Part shown: in pieces, positions 22,884-34,766 of the stretch | Layout: every line of letters begins with the position of its first letter | Numbering within the stretch: the stretch's first letter is position 1 | Origin: Macrocybe gigantea | Taxonomy: Eukaryota > Basidiomycota > Agaricomycetes > Agaricales > Callistosporiaceae | Assembly (NCBI GenBank): GCA_011319805.1 | Contig: SJRY01000040.1 | Coordinates: forward strand, 585,197 to 649,196 | Direction: 5' to 3' | DNA: 64,000 nucleotides | Program-made: the position numbers and the translations under genes | The notes under the pieces: generated by a model | Seen by the model: only the letters and a program-made list of their open reading frames with translations | What the model was told of the DNA's origin: nothing | Databases searched by the model: none

Positions 22884-25800
22884 TTATTCATTTCGCACAG
22901 GGGAAGGTGCGTCGGAAAGCCGTGACGGCGAGTTGGGTGGCCGTGGGGAAGATGGCAGTCCCAGCACCTTTGAATGGCGGTTCCCTCGATGTGGAGGTAT
23001 GATAGAAACGTTAAGGCCCCTTGTTGCCGCGACGGTGGAAGCTTTGGAAGTTTTGGTGGCCACGGGTGTGTCCGGAGGTGTTACACGGACAGAAGATTCG
23101 TGGGTCTGAGTGCTGGAGATGGGACCGGATTCCACTGACGACTCCACGGTGACATCAGCTTCTGTCGTTTCGGTTCCACTCTCTTCCTGTACAGACAGCT
23201 CGTCTCCGTCTGACAAAGTTTCTTCCGCGGGGGCTGGAGAAGGTCACGGGCCGTGAGCTTGACAACTCCAGGCAGACAAGGGAATGACGCATACCTGAGA
23301 GTGTTCTCCCAGACAGACCAAGAAGCTGATCGGCCGCTGCATCCGAATACTGGCGACTGTTTCGCCGGTGCAGATCCGAAGAGCCTTCGCCCTCATCCTG
23401 CTCATTCGCTTGACCATCATAGGCCCCCATGTCAACATTAAAGACACGATTAAACTCGCTCATCATCAAGCTGAAGACGCCGGCGGGGATGCCCAGAGTC
23501 GGGCTAAAGACAATGCCGACATTGCGCATTGTCATCTTGTTCACACTCGCATTTTGCACAATCAGGATCAGGTGAGCCGTCAGTGCTCGAAGCAAGCTAT
23601 AGTTGGCAAGCGGAAGGGCGGCGATCAGGTTTGACAGTTCTTTTATCCTCTCCTGAGCATCGACAAAATCTGTACAACGTCAGCACTGTGCAAAAGTGAG
23701 AAAGGAAAGAACAAGGATACCAATGACGGCGAGAAATCTCAGATGTAGGTCACGGGTAAGAATACTAGCCGGCAGTTCACGCAGGAAACTCTTGAGAAGG
23801 CCGGCGATAGCATGCGGATCCCAGTATTCATCTGATGCGAGCAGATCAACGTCTCCCTCTGATCACACTATTGAGCTTTATCTGTGACGGAGGTGGAGGA
23901 AACCAAAGGACACTTGCCTGAATTGAACCTATCTCGGAGGCTCTTGATAACGGCAGAACTCCCACTGAGGCGATATATCCCTTCCTCTTGGTCGGCCTTC
24001 TTTGCTTCAAGATACTGAATACACCGGAATACGATAGCAGGAAGATTAGCTATCTGAGCAACGTCTAAAGCTTCCAGGAGGGGTACGCCGAAAACGGCGC
24101 GTGGTATAAACGTGGCTGCAGCTTTGTCGCCTTGATTGGACAAAAACGTCAGATCGAAATGGAAGACAGGTAGCGCAGTCACTTTACCATTTGTTCTCCC
24201 AAAGCCCCAGAAGGATCGTGCTTTGGCCCTTCGCTCTGCGTTTGTCTGCTCTGCAGGCGGGACATCCTTTCCGCCGAATTTGAACCCTGATGGGATAGGG
24301 GCACCGTTCATGGGTCCCGAAATTTTCACCTTGTTATCCAATTTGTCCGGCGAGGGGACCCGGTCAACTGGCGATGACGTAGTCGGTGAATGCGCAACGG
24401 GATTCAGAGTAGGGTGGAATGACTTGCGTTCGTTATAGGCGTCCTTTCGATGCCGTTCGGGGGAAACCTGACGCTTCGAGTGCGATTGCAGATCCGGATA
24501 ATGGCCAAGTTCCGAGTTTGCGCGTTGCCCGAGTCCGCTGCCGGCATCCGGAGCGAACTGGATGACGTTGGAGAGGGGTGACGAATCTGGCAAGCTGGAG
24601 GGTTGTCCCTGGTTTCGTTCTAGCATTCTTCGGGCAGCGTTGTGCTGTGCATCAAATGCGGTGCTGTTAGTCGGTCGATCCGTCGGTGACGGATCAAGGG
24701 ACTTGGCCGGGCTTGAAGACCGCGTAGGGTCGTCCACCACGAGAGGAGGCGGCTGCTGGAACAGTTTCGCGTTGCTTGCGTCCGGTGGCAGCTGCGACAG
24801 CGGGATAGCAGCGCCTTTGGCTATTGATATATCGTCCTTGGAGAAGCCGCGGTGAGGTTTCCTGGAAGCAGAGGGGCTCTCTACCGAGCTGGTGCTTGTG
24901 CGCGGCTGGGCTGGAACAGCCCCATTCGCATAGGAATTCGTCACCAGAGGGGCAGAACCATAATTGATGGGCTCCTCGCTGTACATACCCGAAAAATACC
25001 GAACAAGCATTTCCACCCAGCTATCCCTATCTTCGTCGCTCTCAGCACACAAGACATGTCGTGGGTGATTTCCTCCAGGACCCCTTTTGGCCTCAACGAT
25101 GAGAAAGGCATGTCGATATTCCTTCTCGTCGTCCGTTGTGAATGACTTGTCACTCTTTTGCTGACGCCCTATTTGGGCACCCGTTATGAGTATGGAGCCT
25201 AAATGAGTCCCGCCGCGCTGTGGACAATTTAGACGACAGAAAGGTACGCGGAAATGATTACATACGCAGTCGTAGTATTCCAAAACAGGACCTTGCAGGA
25301 CGAAGTACCTGGTTTTCCAACCTCCAAAGTTTTTCCCTCTCTTGGTGAGATAACCCTCTTTGTGACCGGCTTGCATAACAGGATGTTTTGCCTCTCGCAC
25401 GATATCTGACGTGAAGAAGGCGATGACTTCGTCGTTGTTCTTCACAGGAAGATTGATCAATGTCTGCAAATAGTTTTCCAGAACGGCCTGTGGACATGCA
25501 AGAACGATCAGTCGACGCAAACTCCCGATCGGCTTTGCTCTCCTCCGCACCTTCCTCTGATCGACCTTGGCGGGAGCATGATCTTTCCAAAGCTTGCCTT
25601 CTGGCAGGGTGACAATTTTCTTCCCGATAGCCTTGCCCACACTGCTGCGGACCCGCTGATCCAAGTTGAGGACGTCAGAATAGAGCTTCTCTACTTTCCA
25701 GCCTTCTTTTCCGTGGCCAGGGTCGACGTGAACAACAAAAGACAGCACCTCTTTTCCACGGTCATTGGGACGGACGAAGGAGTGAGAAACAGTCACGGTG

Positions 25801-27829
25801 GTGCGGGGAAGATCAGATGACAGCAGAGGAAGAGCACGGAATTCGCCCTTGATCTCGGATCGGATTGGTTGAAGAGGGGGAAAATATGGCTGTTGCGGCT
25901 GCAGGGGCGGCTGCTGTTGCTGAAGATTAGGAGCTTCCATGGAAGGAGTCATCTTGAGCGGTTGGCGGAGAGCGGCGGCATTGGCTGCAAGCTGAGAAGA
26001 GTGTTGGTTCGCGTCCGACATGGGCGTGAAAGTCGGAGGCAGAGGAAAATCTTCAGCGGTGGTGTGCGCCTTTTTCCTCGGGGTGTGAAAATCGGGCGCC
26101 TCTGGTGTTTGCTGGAATGCCGCAGCGGACGCCGGGTCGGGTACAGAGTGATGACTACTGGATTCGTTCTCGTCCGTCTCCGATCTCGTGACTGCAGACT
26201 CGGGCTCGTCGCCATCCTCGTCCTCGTCCCCGCGCATGTCCAAAAACTCCCTAGACCCTCCTGGGCTGTCCGCGTCGTTGATGGGCCCGCCCGCTGGGGT
26301 GAGGGTGGTGGACGTCTCGGGAATCTGGAGCAATGGCTGAGCGCCACGCGAAGCCGCTCCGAATTTCGCCGCGAACATGTCTGCCTTTGGACTGGGGACA
26401 GGAGAGTCGGTCATATTCGCGATGTATTGTTTGGCTTCATCTGGAAGGGAGATGCGCGAGTCCCGAGAAAGGGTGTGAGTGTTGACATGATCATTCGGCA
26501 TCAGCATGCTGGATCCAGAAACGGAGGTCGTCACGATCTGAGGTGTGGTTGAAGGTGGACTGGTGGGCTGGTTAATTTGAGGCACAGTTGCATTCCATGC
26601 CAAGGCAGATTGCCATTGTTCCCCTGACGGGCCACCGTAACCTGGCGGTGCCGTCAAAGGGGTAAGGACAGTTGAATTATAGTTTTGCACATGGTGGGAA
26701 GTGCCAGTGGCAGACGAAGGGATATGATTGGCACTGGCAGACGACGGGTCGGTGGAAGTGCTGCTCGTGCTCGCACTAGAGCTTATGACGGTACTGGTGC
26801 CATCGCCGAGGCTTGATTTACGAGGATAAGAACGACTGGCATTATTTCCTTGCGAATTGGACGGTGGAGGGAAAGATCCAAAGGATGACTCTTGGGTCAC
26901 TGATACTGCCGATGTTGACACGGCCGGGAGCTGATCAGGGCGCGGAGGAACAATGAGAGGGGTCGGTTGTTGCCTCTGAGAGCGGGATGCAGATCCATCG
27001 CTGGTCTGCGGTTGGCTAAGATTGGATGGAGCGGAGGCAGGAGGAACGGGGAGTGTCTGAGCCCGGGGTGTGGGAGACGTCATTTGAAAGGAGACGTTCG
27101 ACTGAAAGGACGAATCCCTTGGAGAGAGAGGTTCATAGGAGCGAGATGCGTGAAGCGTTTGATGCTGCAATGAGTGTGGCGTTTCTGGGACACAAAGGGT
27201 CAGACTTGGCCAAAGTCCTACGTAATGCTTTTACACTCACGTAGTCCGTCAGACGACTGGCGCACGGGCTGCTGCTTCGTACCATCGTTCGGCTCTTTGG
27301 ACTGCGAAGCATCGTCCGGGTTGGCGAGAGCGAGGGAGACACTTTCACTGACACTGCGTTTCGTGTCGTTGCCTTTGACCTTGGCTGGGTTCAAAGCAGT
27401 AAGCTTTGACTTGTACGCATCTCGCTCGCCTCTTACACGTTCGAGATCCTTCAGAATCTGATTGTAGGCGGAGCGTTGTTTCTCGATGAGTTTCCAGAGT
27501 TGAGTGTTCTGAGCTGAGAGAACGTTGCGATCATTTATGGCATGTTCCAAAGCCGCTGCCGTTGGATCTTGCTCGGAGGCGTGCAGCTTGAGAAGAAAAG
27601 CGCCTGTGAGGGGGCGATCTCGGGGAATAGTGCCTGGGGCAGAAGAGGAGGGTGGCGGGGCTGTCAAAGAGGAAGAATTGGATGGCGGGATGGGATTGGA
27701 GGTGGCGACATGGCGTTGGGGAGTGTGTGGAGCTGGAGAGGGATTGGCTGTCTGCGGGAAGGGCAGGCGTTCATGGCGCGAAGGTGTGCCGTAGATGCTG
27801 CTCGGTGCAGTGGGGTTGTGATAGGACAT
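22884..27829 (-). CDS. BEM3: Bem3-like Rho GTPase-activating protein (coiled coil, PX, PH, RhoGAP)
   Basis: GAP for Cdc42-type GTPases, acting at sites of polarised growth. The start at 27829 gives MSYHNPTAPSSIYGTP, then a serine/proline-rich stretch and a coiled coil (LEHAINDRNVLSAQNTQLWK, QILKDLERVRGERDAYKSKL). After one intron a very long exon (to about 25250) holds a 500-residue disordered region. A PX domain follows (PRTTVTVSHSFVRPNDRG, VLSFVVHVDPG), then a PH domain (GYLTKRGKNFGGWKTRYFVL, QGPVLEYYDC). A low-complexity linker leads to the RhoGAP domain (FGVPLLEALDVAQ, EEGIYRLSGSSAVIKSLRDR with the arginine finger, SVNKMTMRNVGIVFSPTLGI). The C-terminus is acidic and serine-rich, ending at 22884. 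Domain order matches yeast Bem3. Roughly 1,500 residues. Confidence 0.93.
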
Positions 27830-29009
27830 GGTGTGAGGCGACAAAATCAAACCAGTTGGTATGCCAGTGGACGAGGAGCCAATAAACGAGATATCAGGGC
27901 GCCAGCCTGTGGATATATAGGCCCTGCTCGCTGTGTCGTCCGATGACGGTAGTGGTGGCACAAGGTTAAGGCCAAAAATGCGTGGCAAATAATTTGACGA
28001 ATGGGAAACAGTGTCAGATGGCCTGACCAACATCCGAATCCGCTCCTCCTACTACATCTTCCTCCTCCTCACTCCCTCCCGCCAATCATCGCCATCAGTC
28101 ATCCCCTGCATGTAGACGTATCATTTACTCGGCCTGCCCGGCTACCGCATCGTTCCTCTCCTCTCAAGCTGCCCTCTCGCTCGTACCAACTATTGCGACC
28201 ACTTGCCTGCGACGACGACGACGACGATCACCCCGCAGAGGCACGCGATCGATGTTCGCGACAGCCAACCTCAACTAGCACGCGTGCCCTGGACGATGGT
28301 CACTGTCAACTCGCCTATACCCCAAGGACATACCATATGCGGAAATGATGTGGTTGCCAAGCATGTCTACGCCGTAATCCCATTACAATCCCCATGATCC
28401 ACTGGTCGCTCATCCACCACTAGTGATTGGATGTCTATCATTCCCTCCACCTATCGCGGTGCAGCGGCCGCCCATTGTGCAGATCATGTCATAAACTTCT
28501 TTTTTCTTAAAAAAAGTGAATCCCGACAACATCCGAGCATGCCGTCGATCACGACACCAGCAGTGGTCAATGCATACTTGCGATAACCCGTTCCGTCTTT
28601 AAACATCACCACTTTCTGGACTGCATTTCCTTTTTATGCTCCTATGATTCTCTACGCATGTGATACGAAGATTGGCCTATGCTTCAACAAAATCAAGTGC
28701 ACTGTTGTTGTTTCAACGACAACGCCTCATTGTAATGCGACGTCGGCTTATCTTGGCTGTGTACACTGACTCTTATCTGTAAGAAATTACGGTTTCCTGT
28801 TCGACATTTTCTATCAATATCTATCTTGAGCGCTGAGCACGGTATTGAGACGGAATTGACAAAGGACCACTTGTGTATACCAAGGCCTTCCATATGCGGT
28901 CGCGGAGGTCCGACCGAGCTACTTGAAACTTCTCATCCTACTCATCGTACATTTATAAATCCAGAATTGCGCTACTCGGTCTCTTTTCCTCCAACTCCTA
29001 GCATATAGC
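27830..29009. promoter_or_regulatory. 1.2 kb divergent region between BEM3-like and serine dehydratase genes
   Basis: Divergent genes, so both promoters lie here. The side nearest the BEM3-like gene is pyrimidine-rich on the + strand (28040-28200), and a short CGA repeat occurs at about 28209-28226. I see no gene, RNA or transposon. The region's length is unusual compared with the 100-300 base gaps elsewhere and fits a regulated or long 5' leader gene. Confidence 0.35.
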
Positions 29010-31963
29010 ATGCATTCGTTGAGGAGGGTACGCGCCAACAGCCCGGCGCTTTCATGGTTTCTCCGGCATCCGTTTCACACCAATGCAGTTCGTTCCAGCC
29101 ATCTCGCCGTCAGGGGTCGCGAAGAGGACGTGCCAGATACGCCGGCGCGGCAGCTCCCCGAGCACGCGGTGATCTCTACGTTTGACCTATTCAGCGTTGG
29201 AGGTGAGTATGTACAGGCGCTGCTGCGCTGTAGCTGAACGAGCACAGTCGGTCCGTCGTCTTCCCACACCGTCGGGCCCATGCGCGCCGGCAAAATTTTC
29301 ATCACGGATCTTGAGCAGCTTGGCTTGTTGGAAAAGGTTCTTGTCTGACTTTTTTATTTTTTATTTTTTAAAAAACACCACTGACAATCATGTGACATCA
29401 GGTCAAGACGCTAAAAATAACTCTGTAAGCCTAATATCTTGCGTTACCAGCCTGTCATTGACTTGTTCATCTCGTTCAGCTATGGTTCTCTCGCCGCTAC
29501 CGGAAAAGGGTACGCCCATCTCATTCACTATTGCTGTACGATGCTCATTATTTATGCAGGCACCACACACCTCAAGCAATTCTTCTTGGCCTCGAGGGCT
29601 CCGATCCCGAAACCATAGACACCGGAACCATACCCTTCCGCTATGAATCCATTCTCACCAACAAATCCCTGCATCTGGGCGGACACCACAGAATTACCTA
29701 CGATATGGACCGCGACATGCTCTGGCGATGGGACCAGGTCCTGAAGACGCACCCGAATGGCATGCGTTTCAGCTGCTTCGGGCCCGAGGGCGATCTATTG
29801 GCGACCAATGAGTACTTCAGCGTCGGGGGCGGTTTCGTAGTCAATGAAAAGACCAAAGTCGACGAAAACTTGTTTTACAAGGGCGTCGACAAGAAGAACG
29901 TCCACGGTGCTCGTCTGCACCAGAGCCATTCTATGGCGGACCCCGCGAACCAGACAAGTCCGTCTTCCGCAAGCTCCCCTCCTCAGGACGAGTCCGACCA
30001 GCCGCCTTATCCCTTTGAATCCGGAAACACCCTCCTAGAATTGACCAAAAAGCACAACGTATGAATGTTCTCGCTTTCTGTGCATCTGCAATTCACACAA
30101 GTCTATTCAGATGACCATTGCTCAAATCGTTTATGACAACGAGGTAGGCACCCCCTAGAGCCATTTCACTCACCTCGCTCATAGCGCCGCAGAAATATTT
30201 CGGATACACGGACGAAGAAATTCAAGCCAAGGTGTGTCGGTTCGGTCCCGGCATTGGCTGAGTGCTGAAACACGCGCAGCTCATGAAGATCTGGACCGTC
30301 ATGGACGATTGCATCCGCACAGGAGTTTCAGCATCAGAGCCGACTTTACCTGGGCGCCTGGGGCTCAGAAGAAGGGCTCCGATGCTGTATAGGCGCCTCA
30401 TGCGAGGGTACGAATTTTGACTCTGCATTTTTTTTTATTAATTTAAATTCTTAATTCCGATAGTTTCTACCCTGGCGTCGCAGCGCCCCATCTGCCGAGC
30501 ATAAGTTCGGGCACTCGACATGGCGAAAGCATTAAATCTCCCGACGCACCAGAACACTCTCAAACGCGTGTCGCCGCCGAACAAGAGGGCCCTCATCACG
30601 GCCGACACAAACACCGATCTAGACACCCATCAGCCGTGTGACGAGGGTGGTGGGGTCTTTCGATCATGCCGTACTCCCCATGCCTCCCGTTTGTACCCTG
30701 GTTTTTTGCAGCCTGTCTCATGAGATCCCTTACGTTAGATTCAACAGAGAAAGACGGACATCCCTGCCATGGATTTTCTGTCGTGTTACGCCATAGCCGT
30801 CAACGAAGTAAATGCGTCAGGGGGAAGAATCGTCACTTCTCCTACTAATGGTGCGGCCGGTGTCATACCTGCTGTATTAAAATACATCGTCGAAGTATGT
30901 TTTTCCTTATTGCGAAATCTGCCACTTTATATGGTTAGGATAACGCCGCTTCCCCCTATTAGTTCGTCAGCGATGAGCCAGAAAAGAGCATCCAAACATT
31001 CCTTTTGACGGCTGCTGTGCGCTCTGCTTCTCTGAGAAAGTTCGCTTACGCGATTGACATGGTTCTGAAACGCGAACAGGCAGTCGGCATGCTTTTCAAG
31101 CGTGGTAGCACCATCTCGGCCGCTGAAGGCGGTTGTCAAGCCGAGGTTGGCGGTACGTACGTTTTTGTTACATCTTCCTTCTACGGTTAGTCATGGAGAT
31201 CGCCTCAGTGGCTTGTTCGATGGCAAGCGCCGGGTTCGCTGCTTGCATGGGCGGTGAGTGACATGCAAGATCTATTTCCTTGCTTGAGTCTGATTACTCG
31301 GAATTCCCAGCATCTCCGGAAACTGTGCTTCAGGTGAGTATCAAGATTTAGTGCAACATCATTTGGTTCTTGACTCAGGGTCTTCGACATTCTAGGCGGC
31401 AGAGATAGGCATTGGTAAGCCATGGGAGGGACGCTTCTGCCTTGATTCTGCGCTCCTCACCCGACGCGAACAGAACACAACTTGGGCCTGACTTGCGATC
31501 CGATCGACGGCCTTGTCCAGGTGCCCTGTATCGTGCGTTTCCCTGTTCATGCCATCCTCAATTGCTATTCACTCAGGCATCGTCCAGGAACGAAACAGTC
31601 TAGGAGGTAAGCGCACATTCTGATCGACATTTCTACCGCTCTGAATGGGGCGTCCAGCGGTCAAGGCCGTCACCGCTGCGCAGCTGTCCATGGCGAGCGA
31701 CGGCGTGTATAGCGTCACCCTAGACGAAGCCATCGAAGCCATGCGGCTAACAGCGGCCGACATGAGCGTCAAGTACAAAGAGACCAGTCTTTCGGTAAGT
31801 TTCGCGCTAGACTCGATTTAGCGATATTTAATGTCGATTCGTTTCGCGATGTCAGGGTCTTGCGGTGAATTCCTATACATGGTGACTCATTAGAACTCTA
31901 CACTGATCAATTGTCCGCGTACAGACGAGCGTGAAGATACCTCTATCAGTGCCAGCATGGTGA
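29010..31963 (+). CDS. L-serine dehydratase (ammonia-lyase), iron-sulfur type
   Basis: Converts L-serine to pyruvate and ammonia using a [4Fe-4S] cluster. The start at 29010 gives a basic N-terminus ([19 protein letters not shown]) that could be mitochondrial. Then come [12 protein letters not shown] and [18 protein letters not shown], the beta domain. An exon at 29560-30060 ([18 protein letters not shown] to [13 protein letters not shown]) links to the alpha domain: [43 protein letters not shown]. Next are [89 protein letters not shown] and [11 protein letters not shown]. It ends [15 protein letters not shown]. The conserved cluster cysteines are present. Near 30634-30640 the frame ending HPSAV meets a TGA, while the frame continuing [17 protein letters not shown] is offset, so there is an unresolved frame break or unusual intron. 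Confidence 0.9.
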
Positions 31964-32193
31964 GTTCTTTGGCGTTGGAATCGGAACAACAGATAATAAT
32001 GTTTACATGCCAGTTGATGACGGACAATTCATTATCCCGAGAACTATATACCCTTTTGCTACCCTAGAATCTTTGCTTTCTGAGAAGAGATGGTTTTTGT
32101 TGTGTGGTCATGTCTCATAGGCGGACATTCTTAGTTATTCCATAGATCAAGATACATCGCTTTGCTAGATACATATGCTCTGTTCCACTAACG

Positions 32194-34555
32194 TTAGGTT
32201 GTCATTACTTGTCGCACCCGTAATGGCATTCCATCAGAAGGTTCTGCATGAAGTCGTCGGTGAGAGTCATCCTGCTTGCAAAACAGAAGCAAAGCGCACT
32301 CATCGTGATTGCAGCCGCTGGCTTTGCCACCTGGCCTACGTATGCCGGGTCAAATTGGAAATTAGCGACCAGGGCGCTTGATGGGGCGCAAGGCGTGAGC
32401 TTCAATGGTCGGCGAGCAGTGAGATAGGAAAGACTCACGCAAGGACAGCTTTCATTTCGACGATGGCCATCGTCTTCCCAATGCAGGCATGGGGTCCGGC
32501 TATAAACGATAGAAGGGAAAACGCAGGATGGTACGCCTTTGGCAGATTCAGCCAACGCTCGGGATGGAATCTATCGTCTCGACAGTCAGCGGCATGCTAC
32601 AAACATTAGCCCGAGACGTTTGCTTACTCTTCTGCGTCGTCACCCCAGATGACTTTCCAAGTGTTGACAACGCGAATCTATTGCCCACACAGACAGATCA
32701 GTGAGGATTTATCTTTCTATTTTGGGCTCACAGGTATTGTCAACAGTGTGCCCTTCGGCACAAGCACGCCGTCGATATAGTCCGTTTTCTCCGCTCTACG
32801 GACCGTCAAAGGCACCGGAGGCATGACGCGCAAGCTCTCCATGCTACCCGACTCACGCGTCAACGATGTCCCACTGGCAAACGCTACGTGAAGAAATGTA
32901 TACTCACACTACACAATCCAGCCACTTCAAGTCCTTGAGGTTGCGATAGTCGACGTTGTGATCTGCGAAAAAGGGGGCCACCTCGGCTCAGAGTTTTCGC
33001 TGACTTGCCTGATCATTGGCAAGCAACCATAACGTCTTCCAGATAAGCGAAGTAATGCATTAGCAAAGGCGGGTCGAGGGAATCGGACTGGGTTACCCAT
33101 GACAATCCCGATGCTGTAGTCTCGTGTCCAGCGGCGAGGAAAGTAAGCTATAACGTCAGAGAGGGTCTCGGGCTGTGATTTCAAAATGACCTTACTACTT
33201 GGTCGATCATAGCCTTGTCGCTCATGGACCCAACGGTTTGCTGCCCTTTCATGTCCGCTTTCTGAGCTCGTACAAGTAGGCTCATAATATCACGCTTAGC
33301 AGACATGTCCATTGGGTCGACAGCAGAGTCCGACATCTTTTCACGCAACATCTTCGACGATATGCCTCTTATCGTATGCATTGATTCAATGAGCGTTACC
33401 GCCGGAGCTATGGACCAAGTCAAACTAAGCAATTGTTGGAGGAGAATGACGCTCACCAAGGTAACCAACCTTCCTGAACCACTCTCGATGTCTATATGCA
33501 AATTGAGAGCTAAACAATGATGGTATTCCAGGGATAGACATGAGGAGAATAATTCTGGCAAGATTGGTTCCTTTTGGACGGCATCGTATGCGATATCAGG
33601 GGGGAGGAAGGTGTAAATACCTGATTGCAGACCGAGTAGCCTTTCGTATGCTTGGGCAAGTTCGTTATGAGGATTGTGCAGCGAATCTGCGATATAGCCA
33701 AAGCCTGTCTCGCAGATGATGTCAAGTGTCGCTTTGCTCACTACCGGACAATTGAATGCGTTTCTTTGAGCCAGAGGCAAAAGAAACGTACTCCAGTCGT
33801 AGATCATAAGAATTGTCCCCGACTCTGGGGATGACTCTCGTTCGATGGCATCTTTAAATATGTGTACAAGCCTGCGTATAAAAAAATGGTTGATTTCAGG
33901 TGAATCGAAAGGTGATGAGTCTGATTTACGCGTCGATAGACTTGAAATACATGCAAGTTTCTGCGGAAAGAAATCGACAAACACTCGGGGGTGCGGAGAA
34001 ATGGATGAACGTACGTGACATGAGATTGGACAGAGAAAATGCCGGGTTCATGGCTTTGCGCATTTGCCTATGTTCGTCGCCCGTGACAGTCAGTAAACCA
34101 TAGCCAGTGACGAGACCTAGAATATTTCTCAGGTAGCCTGGCTGTGGTATGATCGGCAATGATTGATTATGCAGGTGGACGAGTTATACCCGAGGATAAT
34201 CGAGCCACCCTTTGACCAGTATCTGATGCAGGGCCTCGGGCCTCATGAATATGAGGCGCTCAATGCCAATCGGACCCAGGACGCGAACAACTGGACCATA
34301 TTGTTTGACCCACTCGCGTTGAGGGATGCCGCTCTCGCTTCGGACGATGACAGACGACTGGCCAATAAGTAAGTTCCCAGCCGGTGGGCCTGGGACAGAC
34401 CGTAGAGGCGACAGGAAGTAAGGCCAAAGGATGAGTCTATGGACTACCAGACATGTAATGGACGCTAAATGGGTCGGTCAATGAGTTGTAGAAATTAGAG
34501 GGAATACAGAAAGCAGACCAGCAAGAGCTGCTAGGACGCGACAGTAGTAGGACAT
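32194..34555 (-). CDS. Cytochrome P450 monooxygenase
   Basis: Membrane-anchored heme monooxygenase of the ER. The proposed start at 34555 gives MSYYCRVLAALA, joined to SITCLVVHRLILWPYFLS, then LRSVPGPPAGNLLIG (proline hinge). Next come WVKQYGPVVRVLGPIGIERL, LRNILGLVTGYGLLTVTGDE and HRQMRKAMNPAFSLSNLM. The large exon 33181-33984 holds SKATLDIICETGFGYIADSL and the I-helix side region. The ERW segment is HPERWLNLPKAYHPAFSLL and the heme loop is FIAGPHACIGKTMAIVEMK, with the cysteine ligand at about 32490. The end is KPSDGMPLRVRQVMTT at 32194. The usual arginine in FxxGxRxC is histidine, as in some basidiomycete families. N-terminal splice choice is inferred. Substrate unknown; the divergent neighbour 211 bases away is a reductase-like membrane protein. 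Confidence 0.9.
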
Positions 34556-34766
34556 GTTGTTGCGGCAGCATCATGAACTGCGCGCATGATAAATGTACGG
34601 TACTGGCTGCCATGAATTTACTTCCGGCATTTGGCTTCCCGTGTGGTGCCCCAAGCCACGTGAGCGGGAAATGATCGATGCTCTCCCCAGCTTCAAGCGA
34701 TCGTGACAGTGACGCAACTGCAACCATGGACCTTATAACCAGTCCATCTTCCACCGTCAGCCTCCA
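34556..34766. promoter_or_regulatory. Divergent P450 / DUF1295 promoter
   Basis: Only 211 bases separate the two proposed start codons. Both genes must therefore share regulatory DNA. I see GC-rich patches and a CACGTG at about 34658-34663, a possible bHLH-type E-box, but no TATA box I would defend. Confidence 0.4.

Noticed and set aside
25869..26552. 227-codon plus-strand ORF
   Set aside because: Lies antisense inside the long BEM3-like exon; arginine/glycine-rich composition is the mirror of the serine/proline-rich coding strand.
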